A stretch of DNA of 64,000 bases, taken from positions 251,779,981-251,843,980 of the forward strand of contig NC_084480.1 in NCBI RefSeq assembly GCF_030035675.1, written 5' to 3'. Shown in pieces: positions 10,030 to 21,590 of the stretch. Numbering within the stretch: the first letter of the stretch is position 1; the number at the start of each line of letters is the position of its first letter. Below the pieces are notes generated by a model. That model had not been told where the DNA came from. It did no database searches and saw only the letters and a program-made list of their open reading frames with translations. The stretch is from Rhineura floridana. Its lineage: Eukaryota; Chordata; Lepidosauria; Squamata; Rhineuridae. The translations under genes and the position numbers were made by a program.

Positions 10030-10633
10030 TGTCATGGCCCCGTCAGAGGACTCATCAGACAAGGATGACTCGGGAGTAACAGCAGCAGACCCAGAAGCAG
10101 CAGACCCAGAAGGAGAAATGGAGGAAACTCCTGAGAACCCAGCTCCTTTTCCCCCTCACCTGCAGAGCACCCCAGACACAGCTAAAGCCCTTCAGCCAGA
10201 CGCAGACAGTGAACAGGATACTCCCCCCTCACCTGCAGAATGTAGACAGCAGAAGGTCAGGCAGAAGAGGGGCAGGCCTGTCCACTTAAGGCCAAAACGC
10301 TGAGGGCTCACACCTGCTGACAAACCTGCTCCTTAAAAGACAAACCTTGGTTTCAGCTTGTTGCTGACTACAACGTCAGACGTGGCTTCGTGTGTTTCTA
10401 GTTTCCCTGAATCTTATCTTGGACTGACCCCTTGGCAATTGAACCTGGACCTCTACTGACCTCACTTCTGGCTTGGCACGTAAGCTTAGGACGGGCCTTG
10501 CCCTTATCATGCTTCATCCTCATTAGCCTGGCAGATTTACAACCAGATTGCCAGCTAAGGACTTTCCCGCCCTGATAACTACCCAGGAATTTCCAGCCCC
10601 CACTGGCACTGCTGTCTCAGTGCAGAGCTGACA
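10030..10633 (+). mobile_element. Solo LTR of an LTR retrotransposon/ERV-like element (fossil)
   Basis: A 604-bp block begins TGTCATGGCC and ends GCTGACA, so it has TG...CA ends in an inverted TGTCA/TGACA. It is flanked by a 5-bp duplication GCTAT (10025-10029 and 10634-10638). No internal region, primer-binding site or gag/pol lies next to it, so it is a solo LTR left by recombination. An acidic, then basic, open frame runs through its 5' half. That frame is part of the LTR, not a host gene. Family not certain (Gypsy or ERV). Confidence 0.72.
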
Positions 10634-10889
10634 GCTATCACCTTATCATCCTTAATTTTTAGTAAGCAAGCCTGATTGGGAAGGGAATTAAAAAACCATA
10701 TGTCTTTCAGTAAAGGGAAAACCCATTCAGCAATTAAATTAATCATAACACTAAATTATCATCACACTATATATTCATAAATCCTTTTGTCATAAAGGCA
10801 AGAGGAGAAGGAAGTTTATTTAAAAATACATATCCCACTTTTCAATAGATTGATCTTCAATTATTGATCTGTATGTAAATAATTATGAA

Positions 10890-11455
10890 TATTTGGGGAA
10901 AGCTACACCTATCCTTTTCTATGGTAAAAATGGTATTACTACCAACATTTTTTTCCAGACTCTTACAGTTAGGATAACAAAAAGGAGCAATGTACAAATG
11001 TATATCTGGAACAAGAAAAAACCAAGCAAAGCTTTACTATAATGACAAAAAGGGGGAAGGGTTGTTGGTTCCAAATCTGAATTTCTTCTATGTACTAACA
11101 AGTTGTATGGATATTGAATCCAGACTCCACAGTATTACAATTTGAGGCAGAACTCCTAAAATCTCCATTGCATAAAATACTCTGAGAATATAGAACGGAT
11201 AGACCAAAATTAACAAAAATTTCAAATTAATTAAAAGTATGGAACTACAATAAGTGCTTATCAAGCCCACAGATATCTCCTCTATAATTTTTTTTGGATT
11301 GTCTACATTTGAATCATAGCTTTAAGAACTGGAGAAGGAACAATCTATTTAGATGCAAAGACTTTATAAAAAATAATACGCTGAAATAAGAAGCTACATA
11401 TACTGGAAAAATCACTATGTCTGAATACTTTCAGGTAGCAGCATCGGTATTAGAA
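10890..11455 (+). repeat. Degenerate L1 LINE ORF2 fragment
   Basis: Broken plus-strand translation gives pieces such as YIWNKKKPS followed by a GG-rich stretch. This resembles the region after the reverse transcriptase in L1 ORF2 (FIW..KKPRIK...GGL..P...YY.A). Many stops and frame changes show age. It abuts the BovB fragment. Confidence 0.5.
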
Positions 11456-12345
11456 TGTTGTTGTTATGTGCCTTCAAGTCGATTACAACTCATGGTGACC
11501 CTATGAATCAGTAACCTCCAACAGCATCTGTCATGAACCACCCTGTTCAGATCTTGTAAGTTCAGGTCTGTGGCTTCCTTTATGGAATCAATCCATCTCT
11601 TGTTTGGCCTTCCTCTTTTTCTACTCCCTTCTGTTTTTCCCAGCATTATTGTCTTTTCTAGTGAATCATGTCTCCTCATTATGTGTCCAAAGTAAGATAA
11701 CCTCAGTTTCATCATTTTAGCTTCTAGTGACAGTTCTGGTTTAATTTGTTCTAACACCCAATTATTGGTCTTTTTCGCAGTCCATGGCATGCGCAAAGCT
11801 CTCCTCCAGCACCACATTTCAAATGAGTTTATTTTTCTCTTATCCGCCTTTTTCACTGTCCAACTTTCACATCCATACATAGTGATCGGGAATACCCTGG
11901 TCTGAATGATCCTGACTTTGGTGTTCAGTGATACATCATTGCATTTGAGGACCTTTTCTAGTTATCTCACAGCTACCCTACCCAGTCCTAGCCTTCTTCT
12001 AATTTCTTGATTATTGTCTCCATTTTGGTTAATGACTGTGCCGAGGTATTGATAATCCTTGACAAGTTCAATGTCCTCATTGTCAACTGTAAAGTTGCAT
12101 AAATCTTCTGTTGTCGTTACTTTAGTCTTTTTGATGTTCAGCTGTAGTCCTGCTTTTGTGCTTTCCTCTTTCACTTTCATCAGCATTCGTTTCAAATCAT
12201 TACTGGTTTCTGTTAAGAGTATGGTATCGTCTGCATATCTTAAATTATTGATGTTTCTCCCTCCAATTTTCACACCTCCTTCCTCTTGGTCCAATCCCGC
12301 TTTCCGTATGATATGTTCTGCGTACAGATTAAACAAATAGGGTAC
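11455..12345 (-). mobile_element. BovB (RTE clade) LINE fragment, 5'-truncated
   Basis: The minus strand encodes the end of the BovB reverse transcriptase (RYADDTILLTETSNDLKRML, then QYLGTVINQNGD, at 12336-11962) and the C-terminal region (YGCESWTVKKADKRKINSFE, CWRRALRMPWTAKKTN, GHIMRRHDSLEKTIMLG, KRGRPNKRWIDSIKEATDLN, at 11880-11464). The catalytic YADD is intact. The fragment is split between frames near 11880-11962 and lacks the endonuclease and most of the RT. Its 3' end reads TCGACTTGAAGGCACATAAC, the same tail used by the Sauria SINE at 24619. BovB is known for horizontal transfer between squamates and ruminants. Confidence 0.92.
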
Positions 12346-12800
12346 TAGAATACTTGGGAATTAACCACATGTAGGGATGAATGGACCCATTAAAGTCTGG
12401 TCCATCCCAGATCTCAGAGGGGATGGAATGGGACAGTCCACACTGTCCCATTTCCAAGGGGATTTTTAATGCAAAATCCTTTTAAAAATCCACTCAGAAA
12501 CATATTTAAAATGCAGTTTAAAGTATTTGCAAGGTGGCTGGAGGACTGTGTATTGGCTCTACACACACCCCATTTTTTCTTTAAAACCTTTGAAATGGTG
12601 GTGTTCAACTAACATATACCATCAGTGCAAGGATTTCTGTTTGCACAGAAATGGGACTTTCCCCACTGTTATACCCCCTGGATGCACCCCACACCCTCCC
12701 CAAATCTGCTCCAGAGGGTTGGAGATTTAAGGAGCATGCACGGTGGAGAGGGGGGTGAATGTTCTGTTCTGCAAGCAGATATCTTTGCACAGATGGAATG
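12346..12800. repeat. Possible unclassified interspersed repeat
   Basis: GGATGGAATGGGACAGTCC followed by ACTGTCCCATTTCC gives a short inverted motif, and AAATCTGCTCCAGAGGGTTG has a repeat-like look. Only one copy is in the window, so the class and ends are unknown. Bases 12800-13455 hold nothing recognised. Confidence 0.3.
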
Positions 12801-13457
12801 AACCTAAGTCATGTTTATTAATTCCAGTGGGTCTAGTAAAAGTTAGATTAAGAATGGATATAACCTAATGATGACAAATTGACAAATAAGCTTTCTTTTT
12901 TAAAATAAACTGAATCAACAAATTGACAAAGAAGAATGGGCATGGTTATGTAAAATGTTCCAGTGTGCAAATTTGAAGGGGAAAAAATCAATAGTATCTT
13001 ACACCATGTAGATTAAATAATAGATAGCACTGATAAATGCTGGGGACATAATTGAACTAAGGCAGATTTCATGCATATTACCAAGCTATTTTGGAAAATG
13101 TTTTCTATGAAATTCAAGTAATGACAGGATACTATATCCTTCTAGACTGAAAAAAATATCCTCTTGGGATAGTTAAAAGGGCTAGTTGAATCAGTAGATC
13201 TAGAACTGATATATAATTCCAAGTGTATTCATTTGTATTGCTGGGCATTGGAAAACTTCACAAATTCCACCAATTCCGGAATGACTAAAAAAACTGGGAC
13301 ATTGTTCTGTTAGTGAAAGTAACTTATTTATCAAGAAGTTCCTTCAACAGTTTTATATGCAATACATTTAGGAACTTAATAAAAATTGCTTTAGTTTAAA
13401 TAGAACCAAGGAAACTGTAAGCACAGGTGACAAAGTAAAATGTTTGAAAGTAATATG

Positions 13458-13655
13458 GTGTAATGGACTGAATGTTGGTCTGTGGAAAGGAGTCTTCAAA
13501 CCCACACTCATCTTTCAAGCTCAGGAGGGAAATTTAGGCCAGTCACTATCATGAGCCTAGTCTCATTGGGTGGTTGTGAGTATAAAATAGGATGACCCCA
13601 TAAATGACACCCTCCTGAGCTCATTGGAGAGAAAGTGGGATAAAAACCTGCAGCT
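13458..13655 (+). repeat. Old tRNA-derived SINE, type C
   Basis: The order TAATGGACTGAATGTTGGTC, GGCCAGTCACTATC, TGGGTGGTTGTGAGTATAAA and AGCTCATTGGAGAGAAAGTG matches the better copy at 58190-58420, but it is strongly diverged. Confidence 0.5.
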
Positions 13656-13849
13656 GTGTTGACAGGAAACTGGAAAATAGTTTTACCATATTTAAACCAC
13701 TTTTAATTAATTATATTTGTTTATGTATAATATGTTGTGTGGTCTTTAAAAATATCGTCAGAAGAAAATCAGTAAGTAAAATGAAGAGGAGCTGCATCAT
13801 CTTACTCAAGCAGGCTATGCAAACAAGGAGAGTAACGCTCCACCTGCCC

Positions 13850-15782
13850 CAATGTACGTGGGCTGTTACATTCTGGCCCTCACGATACTAAAGAAACATC
13901 GGAAGCCCACTGTAACGAATTCGCGGAGCACTTCCAGGAGAAGATTGCATGCATCCGTCGGGACTTAGACTCTGATGTTATAACAGAATCCATTGAGGTG
14001 TCCAGAGCGCGGCCTTGTCCTCCATTATTGGATGAGTTTCAGTTGGTGCAGCTCGAGGAAGTGGACAAGGTGCTTGGAATGGTGCGGGCGACCACATCTG
14101 CTCTGGACCCTTGCCCATCCTGGCTGGTGAAGGCTGGCAGGACCGAAACCACCGGCTGGGCCAAAAGGTGATAAATGCCTCCTTGAGAGAGGGAGTAGTC
14201 CCTGGTAGTCTCAAGGAGGCAGTAGTGAGACCTCTGTTAAAGAAACCTTCTTTGGACCCAGATGTTCTTAACAACTATAGACCGGTGGCGAATGTCCCTT
14301 TCTTGGGCAAGGTTTTGGAGCGGGTGGTCGCCGGTCAGCTCCAGGCGCTCTTGGATGAAACCGATTATCTGGATCCGTTTCAATCCGGTTTTAGGTCCGG
14401 TTTTGGCACTGAAACAGCCTTGGTCGCCCTGTATGATGACCTTTGTCGGGAGAGGGACAGAGGGAGTGTGACTCTGTTGATTCTCCTTGATCTCTCAGCG
14501 GCGTTTGATACCATCGACCATGGTATCCTTCTGGGGAGACTCGCGGAGTTGGGAGTTGGGGGCACTGCTTGGCAGTGGTTCTGCTCCTACTTAGCGGATC
14601 GTCGCCAGAAGGTAGTGCTTGGGGAACATTGCTCGACACCCTGGACTCTCCATTGTGGAGTCTCTCAGGGGTCGGTTTTGTCCCCCATGCTTTTTAACAT
14701 CTACATGCAGCCTCTGGGTGCAGTCATCAGGAGGTTTGGAGTGCGTTGCCATCAGTACGCTGATGACACGCAGCTCTATTTCTCCTTTTCACTTTCTTCA
14801 GGTGAGGCTGTTGATGTGCTAAACCGCTGCCTGACCGCGATAATGGACTGGATGAGAGCTAATAAACTGAAACTCAATCCAGACAAGACTGAAACACTGT
14901 TGGTGAGCTCTTTCCCTGCCCAGATGGTGGATGTTCATCCTGTTCTAGATGGGGTTACACTCCCCTTGAAAGAACAGGTTCGTAGTTTGGGGGTCCTTTT
15001 TGACCCTTCCTTGTCGCTTGAGGCTCAAGTGGCCTCGGTGGCTCGGAATGCATTTTACCATCTTCGTTTAGTAGCCCAACTACGCCCCTATCTGGACAGC
15101 GACGATCTCGCTTCAGTTGTTCATGCCCTGGTAACTTCTAGATTGGATTACTGTAATGCACTCTATGTAGGGCTGCCCTTGAAGACAGTTCGGAAACTTC
15201 AGCTGGTGTAAAACGCGGCAGCCAGGCTATTGACGAGGACCAATCGGTCTGCGCATATAACACCTGTCGTGGCCCGTTTGCACTGGCTACCTATTTGTTT
15301 CCGACCCAGATTCAAGGTGCTGGTTTTGACCTATAAAGCCTTACACGGTGTGGGACCACAGTACCTTGTGGAACGCCTCTCCCGCTATGAACCTACCCGT
15401 TTACTTCGTTCAGTATCTAAGGCCCTCCTCCGGGTACCATCTCACCAGGATGCCCGGAGGATTGTTACCAGATCTAGGGCCTTTTCTGTAGTGGCCCCCG
15501 AATTGTGGAACAGCTTACCTGAAGAGATACGCCTGGCGCCTACGGTGCTTTCTTTTAGGCGCCAGGTTAAGACCTGGCTGTACTCCCAGGCTTTTTAATG
15601 TTTTTAATGTTAATGTTTATGTCTACGTTTTATTTTAATATTGTTGTTGATATATGTGATTGATTTTATTATAATATTGTATTTTTAATCTGTTTTGTAC
15701 ACTGCCCAGAGAGCTACTAGCTATGGGCGGTCTAAAAATGAAACAAACAAATAAATAAATAAATAAATAAATTAAATAAAAA
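13850..15782 (+). mobile_element. L2-clade LINE, 5'-truncated, with reverse transcriptase
   Basis: A long frame at 14111-15211 holds the [53 protein letters not shown] (motif A, Asp present), [20 protein letters not shown] (motif B) and [13 protein letters not shown] (catalytic ADD). The C-terminal part follows at 15230-15598 (WLPICFRPRFKVLVLTYKAL, ELWNSLPEEIRLAPTVLSFR). A frame change near 14110 and one stop after LQLV at 15211 break it. The endonuclease is lost. The 3' end has CACTGCCCAGAGAGCTACTA and an (AAAT)n tail. It is close in sequence to the copies at 33.5 and 47.1 kb. Confidence 0.93.
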
Positions 15783-16259
15783 TGAAGAAAATAAAGAAAT
15801 TATTAAAGTCCCATTCCTGTAAGTTGGTAGATCCTTTAAGATCCTTTAAGATCACAGAGCAGATTCAAGGCCACAGCACTGGAACCTAATCCCAATGCTA
15901 ACATATCACCGGCCTTTGCCATTGCTGCATTGGTTCTGTCATTGATTTGGTATATCTGTGCTGGTAATGGTGCAGAGTATGGCATCATAGGAACTATTTG
16001 ATAGGCCAAGAAGCTCAGTCAGCATAGATTCTGCATAAGAAAAAACATTAATTTGCTCATCTTGCAAGAGTTACAAGCAAAACAAAGACATATACCTCTG
16101 AAAATGATTTGGTTCACATACCATTCACAAAGAAGGAGTTTTACAACATTGATATTTTGAATTATGCCTACAGAAGCGGCCGAGTCCACAAATACTGTAC
16201 AGCCTGACTCACTCTGCATACATAGGACGCCCACTCTCTGATTGCTACCCTCTGCACTT
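15783..16259. other. No feature recognised
   Basis: Contains a short direct duplication (GATCCTTTAAGATCCTTTAAG near 15830-15851, written here only as its unit GATCCTTTAA) and no gene. Confidence 0.35.
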
Positions 16260-16585
16260 CTTTTGAAGGTGGGATACAAAGAAAGGGTCTCAGATGATTA
16301 TTACAGTGTCCAGGCAAGATCATATGGAAAGACATGGTCCTTCAGATATTGGGGCCCTGAGTTGTGTACAGCTTTAAAGGTCAAAATGACACTTTGAACT
16401 GAACCTGGAAACTAATTGGCAGGCAGTAGAATTAGGCTAAAACCAGTATTAAATGTGCATACCTTCTGGCTTTCATTGGCAGTCTGGCTACCACATCCTG
16501 CACTAAGTGAAGTTTTTGAACCATCTTCAAAGGCAGCCCCACCTACAATGCATTGCTGTAATCCGCCTATATGTGGATCTTGCTC
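16260..16585 (-). repeat. Old L2 LINE fragment
   Basis: The reverse complement of ATTGGGGCCCTGAGTTGTGT, AGCTTTAAAGGTCAAAATG and CATCTTCAAAGGCAGCCCCA matches the C-terminal coding part of the L2 copies (KTVRKLQ; FKVLVLTYKAL). Heavily diverged. Confidence 0.65.
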
Positions 16586-16915
16586 ATCCAAGCCTTATTA
16601 AACAGACATTCCTTATTTGTATGACAACCAGCTAGATCACCTGATTGTTTTGGTTTATTTTTTGTTAAAAGGGAAGAGGAGGTTGAGCTGCTATCAAAAT
16701 GATTATTATTGTAATCACTGGAAATAGTGTGTTTATTATTTCCATAGAATGATATGCCATATTTGTCATCTGTATTTGAACACTCCAAAAGAGATGTGGT
16801 TCTGTATATATTATTTTACTAACTTTTTTGGCTTGTTCTTTGCAGGTGATCCACATCGTAAGTTTAAACTTGTCTGTGCATGCATTTTGTTAGTTTCAGC
16901 ACACATTTCACATGT

Positions 16916-16917
16916 AT

Positions 16918-16948
<31 letters not shown>

Positions 16949-17130
16949 TTGAATTTATTAGTCGCCCATCTGGCTGGCTGTCCAGCCACTCTGGGCGACG
17001 TACAAAATAGGCATACAATACCTAGGCATTAAAAATCTAAAAGCAATGAAGATAAAATCTAGCCCACCCCAAAAGCCTGTCTGAAGAGCCAAGTCTTCCC
17101 GGCACAAACTCATCATGGAAGATGCCTTAG
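16916..17130 (-). repeat. L2-type LINE 3' end (GTCGCCCAGAGTGG subfamily)
   Basis: (TATT)n then GAATTTATTAGTCGCCCATC and CAGCCACTCTGGGCGACGTA, followed by the coding end (AAAAGCCTGTCTGAAGAGCC). It is the same subfamily as the copy at 44763-45570. Confidence 0.75.
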
Positions 17131-18600
17131 ATGCCTTCTGAGAGCATTATGATACATTGTTCTTGCTGTGAATTCTAATAATTCATAATTATTTGATAAT
17201 GTGTACATTCTTGCTTACGACCATTTATTTGACCAGCAACAACAACAAAGTGCCTGACATTATGACAAGGGATATGGGTGGTGGGAGTGATGTGCCTGAA
17301 GTTGTCTCCCCCAGGTCTCTCTAGTGAGAACTGATCACCCATTGTCCGGGGTGGTTTTCAACCATTACTTCAGTAATCCTAAGCATGGTGCTTTATTTTT
17401 CCCCATAGGACTGGAGAGAATGTCACTCCTGTCTCACATGGGGGAGAAAGTATGGGGTACTGAAAGACACTAAATGTGTTCCATGTGCCTGGTGATTCCA
17501 GCTACTGAGAGTCTTTACGTTCCTGTCCATATAGTCCTATTCTCAGGTCTACATAGCCATAGTCTGGGTTCTATTTCTTCATCACAGTATACTAGAGAGA
17601 CTGAGAGTGTCAAAGAAAACCAAAGAAAAAGAAAAATCAATCAGTACCTATCAGTTAACCCTTCCAAATACAACAGTTCATAAACATTGGGATTTTTGCA
17701 TTTTCAGAATAAGAGGAGGAAGACATCTATGTAGACAAATACAGAAACACAACAATGAGAAAGACAGTTAATAAGAAATCCATCCAAAAAGAGGAATAGA
17801 CTTTAGGTTATGCAAAGAGCAGAAGAGCTGGTTGGGCCTGCCCAGAGAGTTACTGCTTCTCTTCCTAATCATGCCTTGTTTCTTATGCTGGGTGTGTTTG
17901 GATAACTGAGTACTCGGCCCTTAAGGAGATGGGTGTGCCTCATTCCATCCAGTAGAAACATTTCTAAAGAAGCAGTATTAGCAAGATCTGAAAGGGTGCT
18001 TTTTAGTCCTACATGCTTTGAAGAACAGTGATCATAAACTGCATTTTCAGGTTGGTAGTGTTAAAGCTCAAGAAGGCAGCCTCATGAGTCAGAAAAAGAT
18101 GTCTAAGGAAAGGAAGCTGGAAATATTGTGACATGACTGCAAAGGCAAAGAAAGACTTTTTAACAGACTTGCACAGTATCCAACACACCCTGCACTCACT
18201 GGAATCAAGGGATGGCTGATTCATTTCCACATAACATTGCCTTCAGGCTGATAAAACTTCACAGGCTGAGTGAATTTGATTGTGGAACCTGTAAAATCTG
18301 ATTCAACGCATTAGAACTTGATTGTGGATGCCATTCTAGACCATTTTATCATACACTCCAACACTTCATATATGAAAATAGGGACACACCTGAAACACTT
18401 CTATTCTCATACCAAGGATTACTGCTCGGCCTCATTACATCCTGTGCTTTGCCTACTTCAGGCTGTATTATTTTTTTCTGCAGTAGCCTGCCCTTCACTG
18501 ATTTGCAGAGACCAAGCTTTCTTTGAGCTAAAGCAAAGCTAGAAGAGCATGTGTCCTACAAGATGTTATCAACAATTCAAAATATTCCACAGCAGCTACA
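17131..18600. other. No feature recognised
   Basis: No convincing gene or repeat. Short frames at 17474, 18009 and 18318 show no family motif and no flanking splice signals that would support them. Confidence 0.4.
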
Positions 18601-18604
18601 GCCC

Positions 18605-18795
18605 TGTGTGAACATAGGATCTGCCTTATATTAAGTCAGACCATTGGTCCATCTAACAGTACTGTCTGCACTGACTAGCAGTGGCTCTTCAGGGCTTCAG
18701 GTTTCCAGGAGACATTTTCAGCTCCACCTGGTGATACCGCAGGTTGGACCTGGGGCTTTCTGCATGCAAGGGTGATGCTCTACCACTGACATACA
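18605..18795 (-). repeat. tRNA-derived SINE, type D
   Basis: Read on the minus strand the right end gives GTCAGTGGTAGAGCATCAC (A box) and CCAGGTCCAACC (decayed B box) in the order of a tRNA head. The body CAGACCATTGGTCCATCTAA and CAGTGGCTCTTCAGGG is a common amniote SINE sequence. Confidence 0.65.
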
Positions 18796-18799
18796 TTTC

Positions 18800-19078
18800 C
18801 TAAAAAGGAAATCTGACATGGCAGCCTTCTCTATCATGGTGCCCTGGCTATGGAACTCCCTCTAATTATAAGTACAGTTGTTCTCCTCTTAGCCAGCTTT
18901 TTATCAAGTGAAGAGCTGTTTAGTTCATCACATGATTTTTTATTTTTATTTTTGGAATTTCTGAGATAGATGGTTTTATGGTTTTAATATATGTGCTTTG
19001 AGATACTGTATTTTATTGGTTTGTCATATACCACCTCGGAATCCCTTGGGATGAAGGGTGGCCTAAAACATAACATTT
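18800..19078 (+). repeat. L2/CR1 LINE 3' end
   Basis: CTATGGAACTCCCTCTAATT corresponds to the 'WNSLP' end of the L2 frame and is followed by an AT-rich 3' UTR and CGGAATCCCTTGGGATGAAG before a poly-T/A junction. Confidence 0.55.
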
Positions 19079-20000
19079 TATTTGTTTATTTATTTAAAAA
19101 CATTTATATACAGCATAACGTTTTCAAAATCTTTAAGTGGTATACAATATAAAAAACAAACAATATCATTAAAACGGTTGCGCGCCTCCCCCAATCTCCG
19201 AGCGGTGAGATTTCGGGGGTCTCTGCACTCCTCCAGGGTTTGATTTCCTTTGGGAAGAAGGTCAGCAGAGACTGTGGTGTCTTTATGAAATATGGTTTGT
19301 TTATTTACACACATTCCAACCTAAGCTTAAGATGGAGGGGGTTCAAGGCATCAGCTGTCCAATATCCAGCTTTTCCATCTGGATTACAGGAGGCACCCCA
19401 AATGCCATGGTGCAGAGAGCCAGTGTCTCTCTGCCTGCCTCCCAGTTCCCAGCAATTCTCTCACCACAACTCAAACTACAAGCCTCTGCTGGGCTCCAGG
19501 AGGGGGGGTGCTCTCCTGAAGAGTTTCAATGACAAAAGGGTCTCCCTGGCCCATTCACCGTTGCTAGGCAACTGATCGGCCCATTATCTTACCTGGCCAA
19601 TCTATTTGGTTAACAAAAGACTCATTTGACCAGCAGAGAGTTCCTCATTCCAAGGCACAGGATTCCAAATCAGAAGCTGGAAAGGGGACCCACAGGAATC
19701 ATCCATCCCAACCACCATGCTCATAATAAAAACAAAAATACAACCTAAAACCTATAAAACAGCAGTATAAAAGCATGTAAGGCATATAAAAGCAAATAAA
19801 CATACATTCAGGGGAGGCAAGCACATAAAACAGGGTCTAATCTTATGGGTCAGGGAAAGCCTGAGCAATAAGATAAGTATTCCAAGGCAACTGAAGCAAC
19901 TGATGGTTGCTGCTTTGTGTATGGCAGAGGGAAGGGCATTCCATAGTATAGGGGCAACAGCAGAAAATTTAATATAATCTGAGAAATAAATAAATCTGCA
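19079..20000 (-). repeat. LINE 3' end split by an LTR-like insertion
   Basis: The left part (19079-19170: TTTATTTATTTAAAAACATT, AAGTGGTATACAATATAAAA) and right part (about 19721-20000: AAAATACAACCTAAAACC, GGGCATTCCATAGTATAGG) are the two halves of one minus-strand LINE 3' end. The block between them interrupts it. Confidence 0.55.
19171..19720 (-). mobile_element. Probable solo LTR (fossil), orientation minus
   Basis: About 550 bp, inserted in a LINE tail. On the minus strand it contains AAATAAACAAACCATATTTC about 25 bases before CACAGTCTCTGCTGACC, then a GC-rich end (CCGAAATCTCACCGCTCGGA, GGAGGCGCGCAACC). This is the layout of a polyadenylation signal, R and U5. Exact ends and the target duplication could not be fixed. 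No internal retroviral region is present. Confidence 0.4.
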
Positions 20001-20037
20001 TATGGGAATCTGCTAACTTCTAGAAACCTTAGCTCAG

Positions 20038-20300
20038 TGTTCCCTGACTTTGGGTCCCCAGATTTTATTTAACTACAATTCCCATAATCTTTGATCATTG
20101 GCCATGTTGGCTGGGATAGTGGGGTTCGTAATCCAAGACCAGAGCTTGGAAAAGTTACTTTTTTGAACTACAACTCCCATCTGCCTAATCCAGTGGCCAT
20201 GCTGGCTGGAGCTGATGGGAGTTGTAGTTCAAAAAAGTAACTTTTCCAAGCTCTGCCAAGAACATTAGGGATCCAGCTTTGGAGAAGACTGCCATAGCTG
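20038..20300. repeat. Older hAT MITE interrupted by the 116-bp hairpin MITE
   Basis: CAGTGTTCCCTGACTTTGGG and AACTACAATTCCCATAATCT with TTGATCATTGGCCATGTTGG form the left part. The right part resumes after 20255 (GGGATCCAGCTTTGGAGAAG). This is a clear nested pair. Confidence 0.55.
20140..20255. mobile_element. 116-bp hairpin MITE (CAGAGCTTGGAAAAG family), copy 2
   Basis: Starts CAGAGCTTGGAAAAGTTAC and ends GTAACTTTTCCAAGCTCTG. It has the same length and arms as 9794-9909. The flanks CCAAGAC and CCAAGAAC suggest a slightly decayed target duplication. Confidence 0.85.
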
Positions 20301-20423
20301 AGCCCTGAAGAATGACAACTCTGGGACCTCATGCTGACAGCTTTTTAGCAAGGCATCCCCCCCTCCAAAGAATTTATCAGGGATAAGCATGAGAAAGAGA
20401 GACTGCTGCTCCAGTCTTATACC

Positions 20424-20500
20424 CACTTACCTGGGAGCAAGTTCCGCTGAATTTAATGGAACTTACCTCTGAGCAGACATGTATAGAATTGTGTGTCTAG
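20424..20500. repeat. 90-bp hairpin repeat copy (CAATCCTAT/AAGTAAGTCCC family)
   Basis: ACTTACCTGGGAGCAAG and TTTAATGGAACTTACC are the two partly complementary arms. See the cluster at 59385-60205. Confidence 0.55.
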
Positions 20501-20540
20501 TAAATAGGAACTGTTGGAACATACGTTGAATGTTCTGAGA

Positions 20541-20663
20541 CAGGGATGGGGAATTTGTGTCAACTCCAGATGTCAACTCCCAACTCCCCAGCCAGCATGA
20601 CAATGGTCAGGAATGATGAGAGTTGCAGGTCAGTGACATTTGGAGTGCAACAAGTCTCTGTCC
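20541..20663. repeat. hAT MITE (CAGGGATGGGGAA family)
   Basis: Begins CAGGGATGGGGAATTTGTG. The middle has CCAGCCAGCATGACAATGGT and the right arm GAGAGTTGCAGG. Diverged, and no clear target duplication. Bases 20664-21248 hold no feature. Confidence 0.55.
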
Positions 20664-21248
20664 TAAGAATTTATGTTTTGGAAAATTAATTTAAGCAAGA
20701 GCTCCCAGTGTGGAACCTGTTTTCAATTATAGGGTTCAGCCTTGAAAAGAAATTAAGAATAAAGAACAGAGTAGTTCTGAACATATTTTGAAACACTTTC
20801 CCCCCGCTGCTGAGTAGCATCCATTTCTCTCACTCATGTGTGTTTAGAGAATAGTCCATCCAGGTCAAATGGTATAGCTTCAAGGCACACTCAAGTCCCA
20901 CCTCATCTCAGCTAACAAAACAAATTTACCTTATTTCTACACAGCATTCTCTCTCAGAGACATTTCAGATGCTTAGGCCACTCCACCCACCAAAAACTGC
21001 CAAACAGGGCATTCCAAAGAGGGGACAGGCTGAACTGGCCCAGGGTTGTCTGCATCCTGAGCCAGCCCAATTGCTATCACAAATATCATTGGGTCCAATT
21101 CAAGCCTGACTGCTACACCTGTTCCAGGCTGGCATAGGCTGCCTTGCACCGCAGCCAGCATGAGCAATGGGGCTGGGGTGCAGCAGTGGCTACAGTGCTC
21201 TGTTACACCCCACTGCTGCTCACATGGAGTTTGGATTGCATTGCCACA

Positions 21249-21345
21249 GTTCAATTCTATACATATCTGCTCAGAAGTAAGTTCTCCTGAGTTCAGCAGG
21301 GCTTACTGTCAGATAAGCAGGTATAAAATTGGAGCCTTAAAAAAT
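21249..21345. repeat. 90-bp hairpin repeat copy
   Basis: TTCAATTCTATACATATCTG, TCAGAAGTAAGTTCTCCTGA and the return arm GCAGGTATAAAATTGGAGCC fit the family clustered at 59385-60205. Confidence 0.6.
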
Positions 21346-21517
21346 TAAATCATCTGTTGAGGTATTGGAGAAGAATTCCTTTTAAATAAATTAATCCTAT
21401 GTAGTAAAGGCAAGCTCATCCTCCCAGTGTGGATGTAGCCGAACCACTGTCATCCATTTACAAGAGGGAGGTATCAGCAGGCTCGGAGAAATCAATGCTT
21501 TGCAGAAATACATTTTT

Positions 21518-21590
21518 GTTTATTTATTTATTATTTGCTTTATCTCCCACCCTTCCTCCCAGCAGGAGCCCAGGGCAGCTTTGTTAAAAA
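21518..21590 (-). repeat. LINE 3' tail
   Basis: TTTATTTATTATTTGCTTTA then TCTCCCACCCTTCCTCCCAG and GCCCAGGGCAGC. A nearly identical tail is at 59308-59372. From 21591 to 22615 I recognise nothing. Confidence 0.6.

Noticed and set aside
9869-10303. 144-codon plus-strand frame with acidic and basic parts, as a host gene
   Set aside because: Most of it lies inside the solo LTR at 10030-10633, and the start lies in the neighbouring MITE region.
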